From contig NZ_CAQI01000053.1 in assembly GCF_001046895.1 (NCBI RefSeq), positions 1 through 64,000 of the forward strand: a stretch of DNA of 64,000 bases. Direction: 5' to 3'. The notes beneath the pieces are model-generated. The model saw nothing but the letters and a program-made list of their open reading frames with translations. It searched no databases and had not been told where the DNA came from. How positions within the stretch are numbered: position 1 is the first letter of the stretch; each line of letters starts with the position of its first letter. The position numbers and the translations under genes were made by a program. This document shows positions 50,399 through 58,779 of this stretch, piece after piece. The DNA comes from Pseudarthrobacter siccitolerans. Lineage in GTDB: Bacteria > Actinomycetota > Actinomycetes > Actinomycetales > Micrococcaceae.

Positions 50399-51130
50399 CT
50401 AAGCGCCGTAGCTCGGTTCGCGCTTCTTGACCCAGCCGATCACCAGGGACGTGACCGGCACAAAAATGAACTCCACCAGGGTCTTGTACACGAAGCCCAC
50501 CACCACGTAGTTCACAAACGTGCCGAATTCAGTGATGCCGATGACGGAGGCGGCGATGCTGCAGAAGATCAGGGTGTCCACGAACTCGCCCGCACCTGAG
50601 GAACCCATCAACCGCGCCCACAGGGACTTTTCCCCCGAGCGGGCCTTCATCTTCACCAGGATCCAGGAGTTGATGGTCTGCCCGGCGAGGAAGGCCAGCA
50701 GGGAAGCCAGCACAATCTGGGGTACCGGGCCCAGGGCGCCTTCCAGCGCCGCCTGCTTGGCGGTCCCGTACTCGTCGCCGAAGCCGGGCAGGGCGATGAT
50801 CACCCAGTAGCAGAGGGACGCGAAGACTGACAGCGCGAACGTGGTGAAGATGGCTTTGCGCGCCACTTTGAAACCGTAGACCTCGCTGATGACGTCGCCC
50901 AGGATGTACGCCAGCGGGAACAGGAAGAAGCCGCCATCGGTGATGATGGGCCCGATTGCCACGCCTTTAGAAGCGCCGATGTTGGACAGGATCAGCACTA
51001 CGGCCATCACCGCCAGCATGATCCCGAAGTACGGGGAACCGATGGAAGCGAACCTGGCGCCGCTGCCGGTGGGAGTGGTTTCGGGCACGGCGTTCTGGCC
51101 TGGGGCTGAGGGCATGGAGAGTCCGTTCAT
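50399..51130 (-). CDS. Queuosine precursor transporter (YhhQ/VUT family)
   Basis: This 243-aa inner-membrane protein has about six helices and YhhQ signatures: GGFFLFPLAYILGDVISEVYGFKVARKAIF (about 65-95), AGQTINSWILVKMKARSGEKSLWARLMGSSGAGEFVDTLIFCSIA, and the C-terminal YKTLVEFIFVPVTSLVIGWVKKREP. YhhQ proteins import preQ0, preQ1 or queuine-type precursors for tgt, which is encoded 0.8 kb away. The first 25 residues are polar and variable; ATG at 51130 is used, with ATG 51115 an alternative. The genes are convergent, so coregulation, if any, is by separate promoters. Confidence 0.9.
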   Translation of the reverse strand: MNGLSMPSAPGQNAVPETTPTGSGARFASIGSPYFGIMLAVMAVVLILSNIGASKGVAIGPIITDGGFFLFPLAYILGDVISEVYGFKVARKAIFTTFALSVFASLCYWVIIALPGFGDEYGTAKQAALEGALGPVPQIVLASLLAFLAGQTINSWILVKMKARSGEKSLWARLMGSSGAGEFVDTLIFCSIAASVIGITEFGTFVNYVVVGFVYKTLVEFIFVPVTSLVIGWVKKREPSYGA

Positions 51131-51275
51131 AGTGGTTCGCTCGGGGCCGGGAAAGAATCCGGGCGGCCGGCTGTATTAGCACTGTCCGTCCCATTGTCCC
51201 ATTGAACGGGTACTGTCAGGGGCGCTGTCCAGGCACACAAAGCGGACGGCCGACGCCGGATGGCAGGATGGTGCC

Positions 51276-52133
51276 ATGACTTCCGTTGCCACCGATGTCC
51301 AGTCCCCCGCAGCTGCACCCGCCGTCGTCCTGACCATCGCCGGTTCCGAAGCTACCGGCGGTGCCGGCGCGCAGGCTGATCTGAAGACCTTCCAGGAGCT
51401 GGGGGTCTTCGGCATTGCCAACCTGACCTGCATCGTGTCCTTCAACCCGAACGACAGCTGGAACCACCGCTTCGTGCCGGTGGACCAGCAGGTGATCGCC
51501 GACCAGCTGGAGGCGACGACGGCGGCCTACGGTCCGTCGTCGGGCGCACCGTCCGTGCTGGACACGGTGAAGATCGGCATGCTGGGCAGCCCGGCCACCA
51601 TCAGCACCGTGGCGGGTGCCCTCGGGGGCGGCCGGTTCCGCAATGTGGTGCTGGACCCGGTGCTGATCTGCAAGGGCCAGGAGCCGGGACACGCCCTGGA
51701 CACCGATCAGGCGCTGAAGGCGCAGATCCTTCCGCTGGCCACCTTCGTGACGCCGAACCACTTTGAGGCGGAGTCCCTCTCCGGCCTGGAGATCACGGAC
51801 GTGGAGTCCCTCAAGGCAGCAGCCGTCCGCATCCATGAGCTGAGCGGCGCCGCAGTTCTCGCCAAGGGCGGGGTGCGGCTGGCAGGCCCGGACGCCGTCG
51901 ACGTTTTCTACGACGGTGAAACGCTTGAGGTGCTGCGCGCGGAGAAGGTGGGCGAGGTGGCGGTGTCCGGAGCAGGGTGCTCCCTTGCTGCCGCGGTCAC
52001 CGCCGAACTGGCCAAGGGCGCGGCGCCGCTGGAGGCTGCACGGACTGCGAAGGCCTTCGTCACCGCCGGGATCCGGAACCGCGTGGCCTCGGGTGCACCG
52101 TTCGATGCCCTGTGGCAGGGCGGCCCGCGCTAG
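51276..52133 (+). CDS. ThiD/PdxK-type hydroxymethylpyrimidine or pyridoxal kinase
   Basis: This 285-aa ribokinase-fold kinase has VVLTIAGSEATGGAGAQADLKTFQELGVFG near the N-terminus, the second ThiD signature DTVKIGMLGSPATI, PVLICKGQEPGHALD, VTPNHFEAESLSG, and the anion hole GAGCSLAAAVTAELAKG near residue 230. ThiD normally has GSDSSGGAGIQ and GTGCT at these places. The changes to GSEATGG and GAGCS resemble the pyridoxal-kinase (PdxK) branch seen in Gram-positives, so a vitamin B6 role is as likely as thiamin synthesis. It has no thiamin genes beside it. ATG at 51276 may use AGGAT as a weak ribosome site. Confidence 0.85.
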   Translation: MTSVATDVQSPAAAPAVVLTIAGSEATGGAGAQADLKTFQELGVFGIANLTCIVSFNPNDSWNHRFVPVDQQVIADQLEATTAAYGPSSGAPSVLDTVKIGMLGSPATISTVAGALGGGRFRNVVLDPVLICKGQEPGHALDTDQALKAQILPLATFVTPNHFEAESLSGLEITDVESLKAAAVRIHELSGAAVLAKGGVRLAGPDAVDVFYDGETLEVLRAEKVGEVAVSGAGCSLAAAVTAELAKGAAPLEAARTAKAFVTAGIRNRVASGAPFDALWQGGPR

Positions 52134-52136
52134 CTT

Positions 52137-52194
52137 CCCCGCAGCCCGCTTCACTGCCTGTTTTACTGCCGGGCCGCAGGCAGCATCAGCGGGG
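52137..52194. terminator. Bidirectional terminator-like hairpin
   Basis: CCCCGC (52137-52142) pairs with GCGGGG (52189-52194), and CTGCCTG (52154-52160) with CAGGCAG (52177-52183). It lies between the convergent kinase and serpin genes and overlaps the serpin stop codon. Confidence 0.5.
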
Positions 52195-53448
52195 GTCGGT
52201 GACCCTCCCCATAAACAGCGGCAAGCCAGTCTCCGTGTGGACGATCTGGTAGTGGAACGGCCGGTCAAAGGCGATGGACCTGTCGGGCTGGGCCGGGCCG
52301 CTGCTCACCATACCGTTGATCTGGGTGACGGCTGCCGCTATGGTCCCCTTTTCCGCGACTGTGATGTTCGCGTCCTGCGCAGCCTCGGTCAGCACCATGC
52401 CCGGCTGGATGGCATCAAAATCCGTCGTTGTTTCCAAGGTTTTGCGGAGGCCCAGTTGCTCGAGCACCGCCCGCACATCAAAGCTGCTCTTGTGGTCCCA
52501 GGCGGGCAGTGCCAGTTCGACGGGTTCCGGGTCTGCGGCCTCCAGGGCAGGTGCCACGCCGGCCAGCATGTCCGCCTGGACGGCGGCAGCACCGCCGTCG
52601 GAATCTTCCGCAGGAAGCACCAGCCGCATCACAAACCCTGCGCCGTACGGCAGGTCCACTGCCTGCCAGCCCGGGCCCTCGGCGTATGCCATCTGCTGCA
52701 CGGCGTGCATTGTGGGCACATTGGCGGTTCCCTGCGGCGTTGCGAACGGCCGGTCCGACGTAGCCTCAGCCTCGAACGGGGTATCCCAGGCTCCGGCAAA
52801 ATAGACGGTGTTGAGGAGGCTGAAGGTGTTCCTGGTGTCGTATCGGGCGGGCGCCTTCTCGATCCGGCCGCCGGTGTTCCTGGTGACCCAGGCGTCCATC
52901 GCCGGCTTCGTGGCCGCCTCGTCACCGAAGTCCACCGGGTACACGCCGGTCCCGTAGTGCTTCGCGAGGGTCTTCAGGTAGTCCTCGCCCGTGGGAACGT
53001 TCCGGTCCACAAACAACCCGTTCGCGGTATGCACCAGCGGTTTGGCGGGCGGGTTCTCCTCGTCAACGGAGCCGGGGTCGCCGTCGTAGTCTTCCAAGGC
53101 GGCGAGCAATCCGTTCATGGCCTCGTCCCGGCCGTCAGCCGGAAGGCCGAGCATGGCATCCATCTCTGCGGCGGCGTCCCCGGTTGCTCCTGAGCGCAGC
53201 ATGGCCAGGGCAATCAGCAGGCTGCCGGGCGAGGCAACCACGTTGCCTTCTCCCCCGCCGGCCAGGAGGGCATCACCCAGCGTGAAGGCGGAATTCCGGA
53301 AGGCGGCAAGTTCTTCGCTCAAGGCTGCGCTGTCCACAGCAACCCGTTCAACGCCCTCGGCCGTGAGCATCTGCGGCGGCGCCGGCGCAGCACACCCAGC
53401 CATGGCCAGCACTGCGCCCACCGCGATTGTCCGCTGAAAATGCTTCAC
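52186..53448 (-). CDS. Secreted serpin (serine protease inhibitor) lipoprotein
   Basis: This 420-aa protein has a lipoprotein signal with lipobox MAGC, then a serpin fold: VVASPGSLLIALAMLRSGATGDAAAEMDAML near residue 70, TRNTFSLLNTVYFAGAWDTPFEAEAT (the NtvYFkg.W motif), and the C-terminal hinge AEKGTIAAAVTQ followed by FDRPFHYQIVHTETGLPLFMGRV. The reactive loop is the stretch after AAAVTQINGM. GTG 53448 is chosen because GGGGGAGG lies 8 nt upstream; an upstream GTG at 53472 is less likely. Bacterial serpins trap serine proteases, so this protein may protect the envelope. Whether the loop is inhibitory cannot be decided by eye. Confidence 0.88.
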   Translation of the reverse strand: MKHFQRTIAVGAVLAMAGCAAPAPPQMLTAEGVERVAVDSAALSEELAAFRNSAFTLGDALLAGGGEGNVVASPGSLLIALAMLRSGATGDAAAEMDAMLGLPADGRDEAMNGLLAALEDYDGDPGSVDEENPPAKPLVHTANGLFVDRNVPTGEDYLKTLAKHYGTGVYPVDFGDEAATKPAMDAWVTRNTGGRIEKAPARYDTRNTFSLLNTVYFAGAWDTPFEAEATSDRPFATPQGTANVPTMHAVQQMAYAEGPGWQAVDLPYGAGFVMRLVLPAEDSDGGAAAVQADMLAGVAPALEAADPEPVELALPAWDHKSSFDVRAVLEQLGLRKTLETTTDFDAIQPGMVLTEAAQDANITVAEKGTIAAAVTQINGMVSSGPAQPDRSIAFDRPFHYQIVHTETGLPLFMGRVTDPR

Positions 53449-53756
53449 GGCTGTTGCCTCCCCCGGCGTCACCAGGCGGAAACCCGCCTGCTTCCAGTGA
53501 AACAGCGGTGCCGGCAGCGGACCATGCCTGTACGGTCACGCTTTGCACTCATTTAGGTCTCGCCACCCGCGACGCCCCCACAGGACGCTCTATCACTTAA
53601 CGCGGGAAAACCCGCAACGCTCCATCACTTTCCTGAAGAGAGTGATAGAGCGTTCGGGTATTTCCTGCAGGAACTGATAGAGCGTCCTGGTGTGGTGGGC
53701 GTACGACGGCGGGCGGCCACCCGCCGTCGTACCCTCCTTTGTTCCTTCTGCCGGCG
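53449..53756. other. 308-bp intergenic region between serpin and MFS genes
   Basis: Apart from the nested palindrome at 53581-53689, which can terminate the MFS gene, the region holds only the serpin promoter area near 53449-53560. I see no small gene, RNA or further repeat in it. Confidence 0.5.
53581..53689. repeat. Nested inverted repeats, CTMTCACTTA family copy 2
   Basis: The outer arms CAGGACGCTCTATCA (53581-53595 / 53675-53689) are perfect 15-mers. Inside are a GCGGG/CCCGC hairpin (53602-53606 / 53611-53615), a second pair AACGCTCYATCACT (53616-53629 / 53641-53654, one mismatch) and the 12-bp palindrome TTCCTGCAGGAA (53662-53673). Four half-sites of the type RACGCTCTATCACT are packed into 109 bp. 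Confidence 0.82.
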
Positions 53757-55148
53757 TCAGACGCCCACCGGGTCCTTTTCCTTGTCGCCGTCCTTGGATG
53801 CCTGGACCCAGGCGTGGCCCTGTTCGCGGTCCAGGTGGGTAGCTTTTTTGTTCTTCAGGGCGAAGATATACACCAGCAGGGACACGGCAATCGCCACGGT
53901 GACGTAGGTGAAGAAGAGGTCCTCCCGCCCGGCTTTCTGGAACGCCGCGCCGATCAGCGGGACGGTGCCGCCGAAGAGCGAGTTGGCGATGGCGTAGCCC
54001 AGGCCCACGCCAAGGGCGCGGATGGAGGCCGGGAAGAGTTCGGCCTTCACCAGTGCGTTGATGGAGGTGTAGCCGCCCACGATCAACAGGCCGCCCATCA
54101 TGAGGAGGAACGCGGTGAACGGATCCTTGGTCCCGGCAAGGGTGGAGAGCAGCGGCCAGGTGAACAGGACGCCGGTGATGCCGAACCACAGCAGCAGCGG
54201 CTTGCGGCCCACCTTGTCCGAGATGATGCCGTAAACCGGCTGAAGGAGCATAAAGATGAACAGTGCCCAGAAGTTGATCACGGAGGTGTCCGTCTTGGCG
54301 ATGCCCGAGGTATCGTTCATGAACTTCAGGATGAAGTTGGTGTACGTGTAGAACGCCACGGTGCCGCCCAGAGTGACGCCGATGCAGATCAGCAGCGGCT
54401 TCCAATACTGGGTGAACAGCAGTTTCATGGTGCCCGGCTGGGCTCCGCCCGCCGCCGGCGCCTTGGCAGCCTGGATCTGCTCGGCCGAGACAGTTTCTTC
54501 CATGGAGCGCCGCAGCCACAGGACCACCAGCGCGGCGACGCCGCCGATGGCGAACGGGATGCGCCAGCCCCACTCGGTGAGGTCGCCCTTGGGCATGGCG
54601 TTCTGCAGGATCACCAGGACCAGCAGCGCCAGCATCTGGCCGCCCACCAGGGTGACGTACTGGAAGCTGGAGAAGAATCCGCGGCGCTTGCTGGTGGCGG
54701 CCTCTGACATGTACGTGGCGCTGGTGCCGTACTCGCCACCCACGGAGAACCCCTGGATCACCCTGATGAGGACCAGCAGGATCATCGCCCAAAGCCCGAT
54801 CACATCCTGGGTGGGGAGGACGGCGATGGCGAAGGAACCGGCAGACATCAGGGTCACGCTGAGCGTCAATGCTGCCTTGCGGCCCTTGCGGTCCGCGTAC
54901 CGGCCGAAGAACCAGGCGCCGATGGGGCGCATGAGGAAGGACGTGGAGAAAACGGCCATGGCTTCAAGGCCGGCCTGGAGTTCATCCTTGGAGTTGAAGA
55001 AGTGCGCCTGGAAGTAGGCGGCGAAGACTGTGTAGACGTAGAGGTCGTACCACTCCACCAGGTTGCCGGCGGAGCCCTTCAGAATGTTGCCCACGGCGCG
55101 CCGGGTCTGTGCCGACTCGCTGACTGCTGCGCTTTGCTGGCTGCTCAT
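53757..55148 (-). CDS. MFS transporter, metabolite:H+ symporter (KgtP/ShiA-like)
   Basis: This 463-aa twelve-helix transporter belongs to the MHS family, which imports organic acids such as alpha-ketoglutarate, citrate, proline or shikimate with protons. Signatures are GNLVEWYDLYVYTVFAAYF near residue 28, GRYADRKGRKAALTLSV, RVIQGFSVGGEYGTSATYMSE, and the second-half SDKVGRKPLLLWFG. The closest resemblance is to KgtP-type permeases, but the substrate is not certain. ATG at 55148 follows AAGGAAGG. It is divergent from the TAXI/two-component operon across a 380-bp control region, which suggests that the transporter is the system's target. Confidence 0.88.
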   Translation of the reverse strand: MSSQQSAAVSESAQTRRAVGNILKGSAGNLVEWYDLYVYTVFAAYFQAHFFNSKDELQAGLEAMAVFSTSFLMRPIGAWFFGRYADRKGRKAALTLSVTLMSAGSFAIAVLPTQDVIGLWAMILLVLIRVIQGFSVGGEYGTSATYMSEAATSKRRGFFSSFQYVTLVGGQMLALLVLVILQNAMPKGDLTEWGWRIPFAIGGVAALVVLWLRRSMEETVSAEQIQAAKAPAAGGAQPGTMKLLFTQYWKPLLICIGVTLGGTVAFYTYTNFILKFMNDTSGIAKTDTSVINFWALFIFMLLQPVYGIISDKVGRKPLLLWFGITGVLFTWPLLSTLAGTKDPFTAFLLMMGGLLIVGGYTSINALVKAELFPASIRALGVGLGYAIANSLFGGTVPLIGAAFQKAGREDLFFTYVTVAIAVSLLVYIFALKNKKATHLDREQGHAWVQASKDGDKEKDPVGV

Positions 55149-55528
55149 CGCTGAACCTTCCTTGGCTGCGCGGTCCCCGCTGTCCGCTCCGGCCTGATTT
55201 TTGTGCTGTCCACGGCAGCGTTGCTCATGGTTTCCTCCTTGAGGTTGTTCGTCCCCTCGTAACGCTTGAGGACCTCGTCCAAGCTATGCGTGAGCCACGG
55301 CACAGCCCAAGCGAAAACGGAATTCCTAACACTTCCTTAGGTATTCATTCCGGTTGCGGTTGTGCGGGATCGGTTGCCGGTTGTGCCGGGACGGTCCCGC
55401 GTACGCGGCGGAGAACCGGCGGAAGGGGTAATCTGCCAAGGGCGGGCAGAATGGTCCGGGGTCCGCGACGCCGCGCCGCTCGACCTCGCCGCTCGACCTC
55501 GCCGCTCGAAAGGGAACAGGAACTGGCT
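55149..55528. promoter_or_regulatory. 380-bp divergent control region with direct repeats
   Basis: The region separates the MFS gene from the response-regulator gene. It carries TTCCTAACA and CTTCCTTAGG near 55322-55342, and an imperfect tandem duplication of about 20 bp (CGGTTGCGGTTGTGCGGGAT at 55351-55370, repeated with small insertions from 55371). Near the gene it has 2.7 copies of the 13-mer GCCGCTCGACCTC (55475-55509). The frame stays open upstream of 55529, but no homologous protein starts there. Confidence 0.5.
55475..55509 (+). repeat. 13-bp tandem repeat in the response-regulator leader
   Basis: GCCGCTCGACCTC is repeated at 55475 and 55488, with a partial third copy to 55509, ending at the ribosome-site region of the response-regulator gene (ATG 55529). 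Confidence 0.8.
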
Positions 55529-56197
55529 ATGGACGTGCTCATCGTCGAGGACGACGACGCCATGGCATCCGCCCTCGAAGCGGCGGTGGTTTCTGCCGGG
55601 CACAAGTCCAGCAGGGTTTCCCGCGGCGCGGACGCGCTCCTTGAGCACCGGCGGTTCGGAGTCATTTTGCTGGACCTCGGACTCCCGGACATGGACGGCC
55701 TCGAGGTGCTGCGGAAGCTCCGCCGGGTGACTCCTGTCCCCATACTGATCCTCACCGCGCGGGACGATGAACGCAGCGTGGTGCTGGGCCTGCGCTCCGG
55801 AGCCGACGACTACCTGGTCAAACCGGTCAAGCTGGTGGAGCTGCTCGCCCGGATCGAGGCGGTGACCCGCCGGGCCGCAAGGTCCCAGGACACCCGGCAG
55901 CGCCTCATCACGCTGGGGGAACTGGAAGTGGACCTCGAACGCCGCGTGGCTGTCCGCGCCAAGGAAGACCTTCCCCTGACGGCCACGGAATTCGACCTGC
56001 TCGCGCTCCTGGCCAGCCATGCAGGTTCAGTGGTGACCCGGGAGCAGATCCTGGACTCGCTGTGGGGTGATGCGTTCGTCGCCTCATCCCGGGCCCTTGA
56101 TGTCCACCTGACGGGTCTCCGGGCCAAGCTTGGACTTCCGGGCTTCATCATCAACGTCCGGGGCGTGGGCTACCGCATCGAGGCGGATTCTGCGTGA
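55529..56197 (+). CDS. OmpR-family response regulator
   Basis: This 222-aa regulator has a receiver domain (MDVLIVEDDDAM start; phosphoacceptor Asp in VILLDLGLPDMDG, near residue 51; conserved Thr in ILTARDD and Lys in YLVKP) followed by a winged-helix DNA-binding domain (LTATEFDLLALLASHAGSVVTREQILDSLWGD ... DVHLTGLRAKLG ... VRGVGYRIE). ATG 55529 is the start that gives the standard N-terminus, with AGGGAACAGGAA upstream. The kinase gene overlaps its stop (GTGA). It forms a pathway with the kinase and TAXI protein and probably controls the divergent MFS transporter. Confidence 0.95.
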   Translation: MDVLIVEDDDAMASALEAAVVSAGHKSSRVSRGADALLEHRRFGVILLDLGLPDMDGLEVLRKLRRVTPVPILILTARDDERSVVLGLRSGADDYLVKPVKLVELLARIEAVTRRAARSQDTRQRLITLGELEVDLERRVAVRAKEDLPLTATEFDLLALLASHAGSVVTREQILDSLWGDAFVASSRALDVHLTGLRAKLGLPGFIINVRGVGYRIEADSA

Positions 56198-57639
56198 GGC
56201 TCCGCGTCCTCGGGGTCCTGAGCGTCCTGTCCGTCCTTCTGGTCCTCATCGCGTCCAACACCATTCTGGCCTCGGCCGGCAGAGAACTTACCCAGGAACT
56301 CCAGATCAACCGGGCCGCGTCCCTGAACCGGCTCGCCCAGGTTGCCTTCGATGCCGGGGCCGACGGCGGCGACGTCACCCAGCTGCAGGCCGAAATGGAC
56401 CGGTACTCCGAGCTCTACGGCGAGGGCGTCCTCATCCGGCTGCAGCAGGGAACCCTGCGCTCCGGCGGCCTCAGCGAGGACAGGGCCGACGTGCGCGATG
56501 CCCTGGCCAGGGCGGGCCTGAACCTGAGCGACACCACGTTGGCGCCGCTTCAACCCTTCGGCACCGGCCCGGCAGTGATTTCCCGCTCCTTCGGAAGTGC
56601 CAGCCAGGTGCTCGGGGCGGCCGTCCTGGAAGTCAACCAGGACGCTGCCCGGCAGAAACTGCGCGAACGCTGGCTCGCCGTCGGACTGGCCGCAGCCGCC
56701 CTCGCGGCCCTGCTCCTCATCGCCGCGGCCCGGGTGACCCGTTGGGTGCTGCGCCCGGTCCACCGGCTCAATGCCGCCGTCGCCGAGCTTGAAACGACCG
56801 GCCGGAGCGGCCGGCTGCCGGAGGAAGGCCCGCCCGAGCTGAGGGAGCTGAGCCGGTCCTTCACGTCCATGGCACAGAGTGTCAGCGACAGCATCGAAGC
56901 CCAGCGCCAGCTCATCGCGGATACCTCCCATGAGCTCCGCAACCCGGTGGGAGCGCTGCGGTTGCGGATCGACCTGCTGCAGCTGGAGCTGAAGACCGCC
57001 AAGGAGCGGGTTGCCGCCTCCGCCGTCGTCACCGAGCTTGAAAGTGTGGAGGAGATCCTGGACGGCGTGTTGAAACTTGCCGCGGCGGAGCACCGGGCCT
57101 TCGCGGACTCGGCCGGAACCCCGTCCGGAGGCCCCTCCCCCGACGACCGGACTCCTATTGACCCCTTTCCCGTCCTGCAGGGGGAAGCCGAACGGGCAGG
57201 ACCCGCCGCTCGGCTGGCGGGTGCCTCCATCGTGCTCGGGAGCCCGCCTCAAGTGCCGGCACTGATCTCCTGCCGCCCGGACGACCTTTCCCAGATGGTT
57301 GGCGAACTGCTGAACAACGCCATCAAGTACGCCGGCGGCGCCACCATTGCGGTTGGAGTCAGCGCACGCGGCAACACTGTGGTGATCGAAGTGTCCGACG
57401 ACGGGCCCGGGCTTTCGTTCGAGCAAAGGTCAGTGGCCACCCGGCGTTTTTGGCGCTCGCCGGAGCACACGGCGGTCAGCGGTAACGGCCTGGGCATGAC
57501 CATCGTGGACAAACTTGCCGTGGCGAACGGCGGACGCCTTCTGCTGGCCGCGGCACAGCCCCACGGCCTGCTCGCCTGTCTCGAGTTCCCGCGAGCCGGC
57601 TCAGAGCTGGGAGACGAACCGGCAGGCGGCACGGCATGA
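56194..57639 (+). CDS. Sensor histidine kinase
   Basis: This 481-aa membrane kinase has an N-terminal helix (LRVLGVLSVLSVLLVLIASNTIL), an external sensor domain of about 115 residues, and a second helix (WLAVGLAAAALAALLLIAAARV, near 155-180). A HAMP-like linker (RPVHRLNAAVAELE), the phosphoacceptor box DTSHELRNPVGALRLRIDLL (near 245), and the catalytic domain (LLNNAIKYAGG, VSDDGPGLSFEQRS, GNGLGMTIVDKL) follow. The GTG start overlaps the response-regulator stop, and its own stop overlaps the TAXI gene (ATGA). The sensor domain may receive a signal from the TAXI protein. Confidence 0.94.
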   Translation: MRLRVLGVLSVLSVLLVLIASNTILASAGRELTQELQINRAASLNRLAQVAFDAGADGGDVTQLQAEMDRYSELYGEGVLIRLQQGTLRSGGLSEDRADVRDALARAGLNLSDTTLAPLQPFGTGPAVISRSFGSASQVLGAAVLEVNQDAARQKLRERWLAVGLAAAALAALLLIAAARVTRWVLRPVHRLNAAVAELETTGRSGRLPEEGPPELRELSRSFTSMAQSVSDSIEAQRQLIADTSHELRNPVGALRLRIDLLQLELKTAKERVAASAVVTELESVEEILDGVLKLAAAEHRAFADSAGTPSGGPSPDDRTPIDPFPVLQGEAERAGPAARLAGASIVLGSPPQVPALISCRPDDLSQMVGELLNNAIKYAGGATIAVGVSARGNTVVIEVSDDGPGLSFEQRSVATRRFWRSPEHTAVSGNGLGMTIVDKLAVANGGRLLLAAAQPHGLLACLEFPRAGSELGDEPAGGTA

Positions 57640-58661
57640 GTGACCCGTCTTCCCTTCTGACCGCACCCTCGATATCCAGGCGTTGGGTGCTCAAAGCCGG
57701 TACGGCCGCTGGACTGGCGGGAATTGTGCTGCCGGCGCTGGGCGCCTGCACTCCGGAAGACCGGGTGGATTCTTTAGTTGTGGCTGGTGGCGAGCCGGGC
57801 GGTTTCTACCTCGAGTTCGCTACCCTGCTTGCCGCCTCGCTGCAACGCAACGGGGTGGCCCGGCAAGCCACTGCCCTCCAGACTGGCGGCAGCCTGGACA
57901 ACCTCGAGCACCTCCTCGCCGGGCGGGCCACGTTCGCGGTCGCCCTTGCTGATTCGGCGGCCGAAAAGGCAGCGGGGAGGATCGCATCCGAGGCGGGAAT
58001 CGCAGCCCTCGGCCGGGTCTACGAAAACTACGTCCACTGTGCTGTCCGGCAGGCCAGCGGTCTTCGCGCCATCTCGGATCTGGCAGGCAGGACGGTGGCT
58101 GTGGGTGAGCCGGGGTCCGGAACGTCCCTGACCACACCGCGCCTGCTCGAAGCAGCCCGCCTTACTTCCGTCACCGCCGGTGGTGCCGCCAGCGGTGGCG
58201 GACAAACGGTGACGGTCCTGAACCTGGGACTCAATGACGGGCTGTCGGCACTCCGGGACGGATCAGTGGATGCCTTGTTCTGGTCCGGCGGCGTGCCCAC
58301 CGCCGCCATCGCCGCCGCGCACCACGACGTGGGCCTCGCTTTCCTGGATCTGTCCGTGCTGCTTCCAGTGCTGCGTGAGGAGTACGGCACCTTTTACGAC
58401 CGGGTGCTTATCCCGGCCGGAGCGTACGAGGGGCTTCCCGCAGTCTGGACGGTGGGGGTGACCAACCTGCTGCTGTGCCGGAGCGATCTGGGGGATACCA
58501 CTGTGAAGCGGACGGTGGAGCTGCTCGTGGGCCGCGCGGAGGAGCTCATTCCCCAGTCCAGCCTGGGCGTCCAGTTCCTCAGCCCCGAATCCCTCATCAA
58601 CACCGCCGGCCTGCCGCTGCATCCTGGAGCAGCTGCCGCATACCGCGAGCTCCACGGGTAG
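57636..58661 (+). CDS. TAXI-family solute-binding lipoprotein
   Basis: This 341-aa extracytoplasmic protein resembles the receptors of TRAP-TAXI transporters. The N-terminus combines a twin-arginine-like SRRWVLKAG, a hydrophobic core and lipobox LGAC, so a folded lipoprotein may be exported by Tat. The ligand domain begins SLVVAGGEPGGFYLEFATLLAASL, and TGGSLDNLEHLLAGRATFAVALAD follows. No TRAP membrane subunits occur nearby. Translational coupling to the kinase gene (ATGA) suggests a ligand sensor presented to the kinase rather than a transporter component. The ligand is likely an organic acid, by analogy with TAXI and the divergent transporter. Confidence 0.88.
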   Translation: MSDPSSLLTAPSISRRWVLKAGTAAGLAGIVLPALGACTPEDRVDSLVVAGGEPGGFYLEFATLLAASLQRNGVARQATALQTGGSLDNLEHLLAGRATFAVALADSAAEKAAGRIASEAGIAALGRVYENYVHCAVRQASGLRAISDLAGRTVAVGEPGSGTSLTTPRLLEAARLTSVTAGGAASGGGQTVTVLNLGLNDGLSALRDGSVDALFWSGGVPTAAIAAAHHDVGLAFLDLSVLLPVLREEYGTFYDRVLIPAGAYEGLPAVWTVGVTNLLLCRSDLGDTTVKRTVELLVGRAEELIPQSSLGVQFLSPESLINTAGLPLHPGAAAAYRELHG

Positions 58662-58779
58662 TTCCGGCGTACCGGCCTATGCCATTCGAAAAAGCCTGGA
58701 CTGACCCTGGAATCGGGCCCCCACTACCACTTGAAGTTGCGTGGCAGTCGGTGTCACAGCCCTTGCATACGCTCTGACC

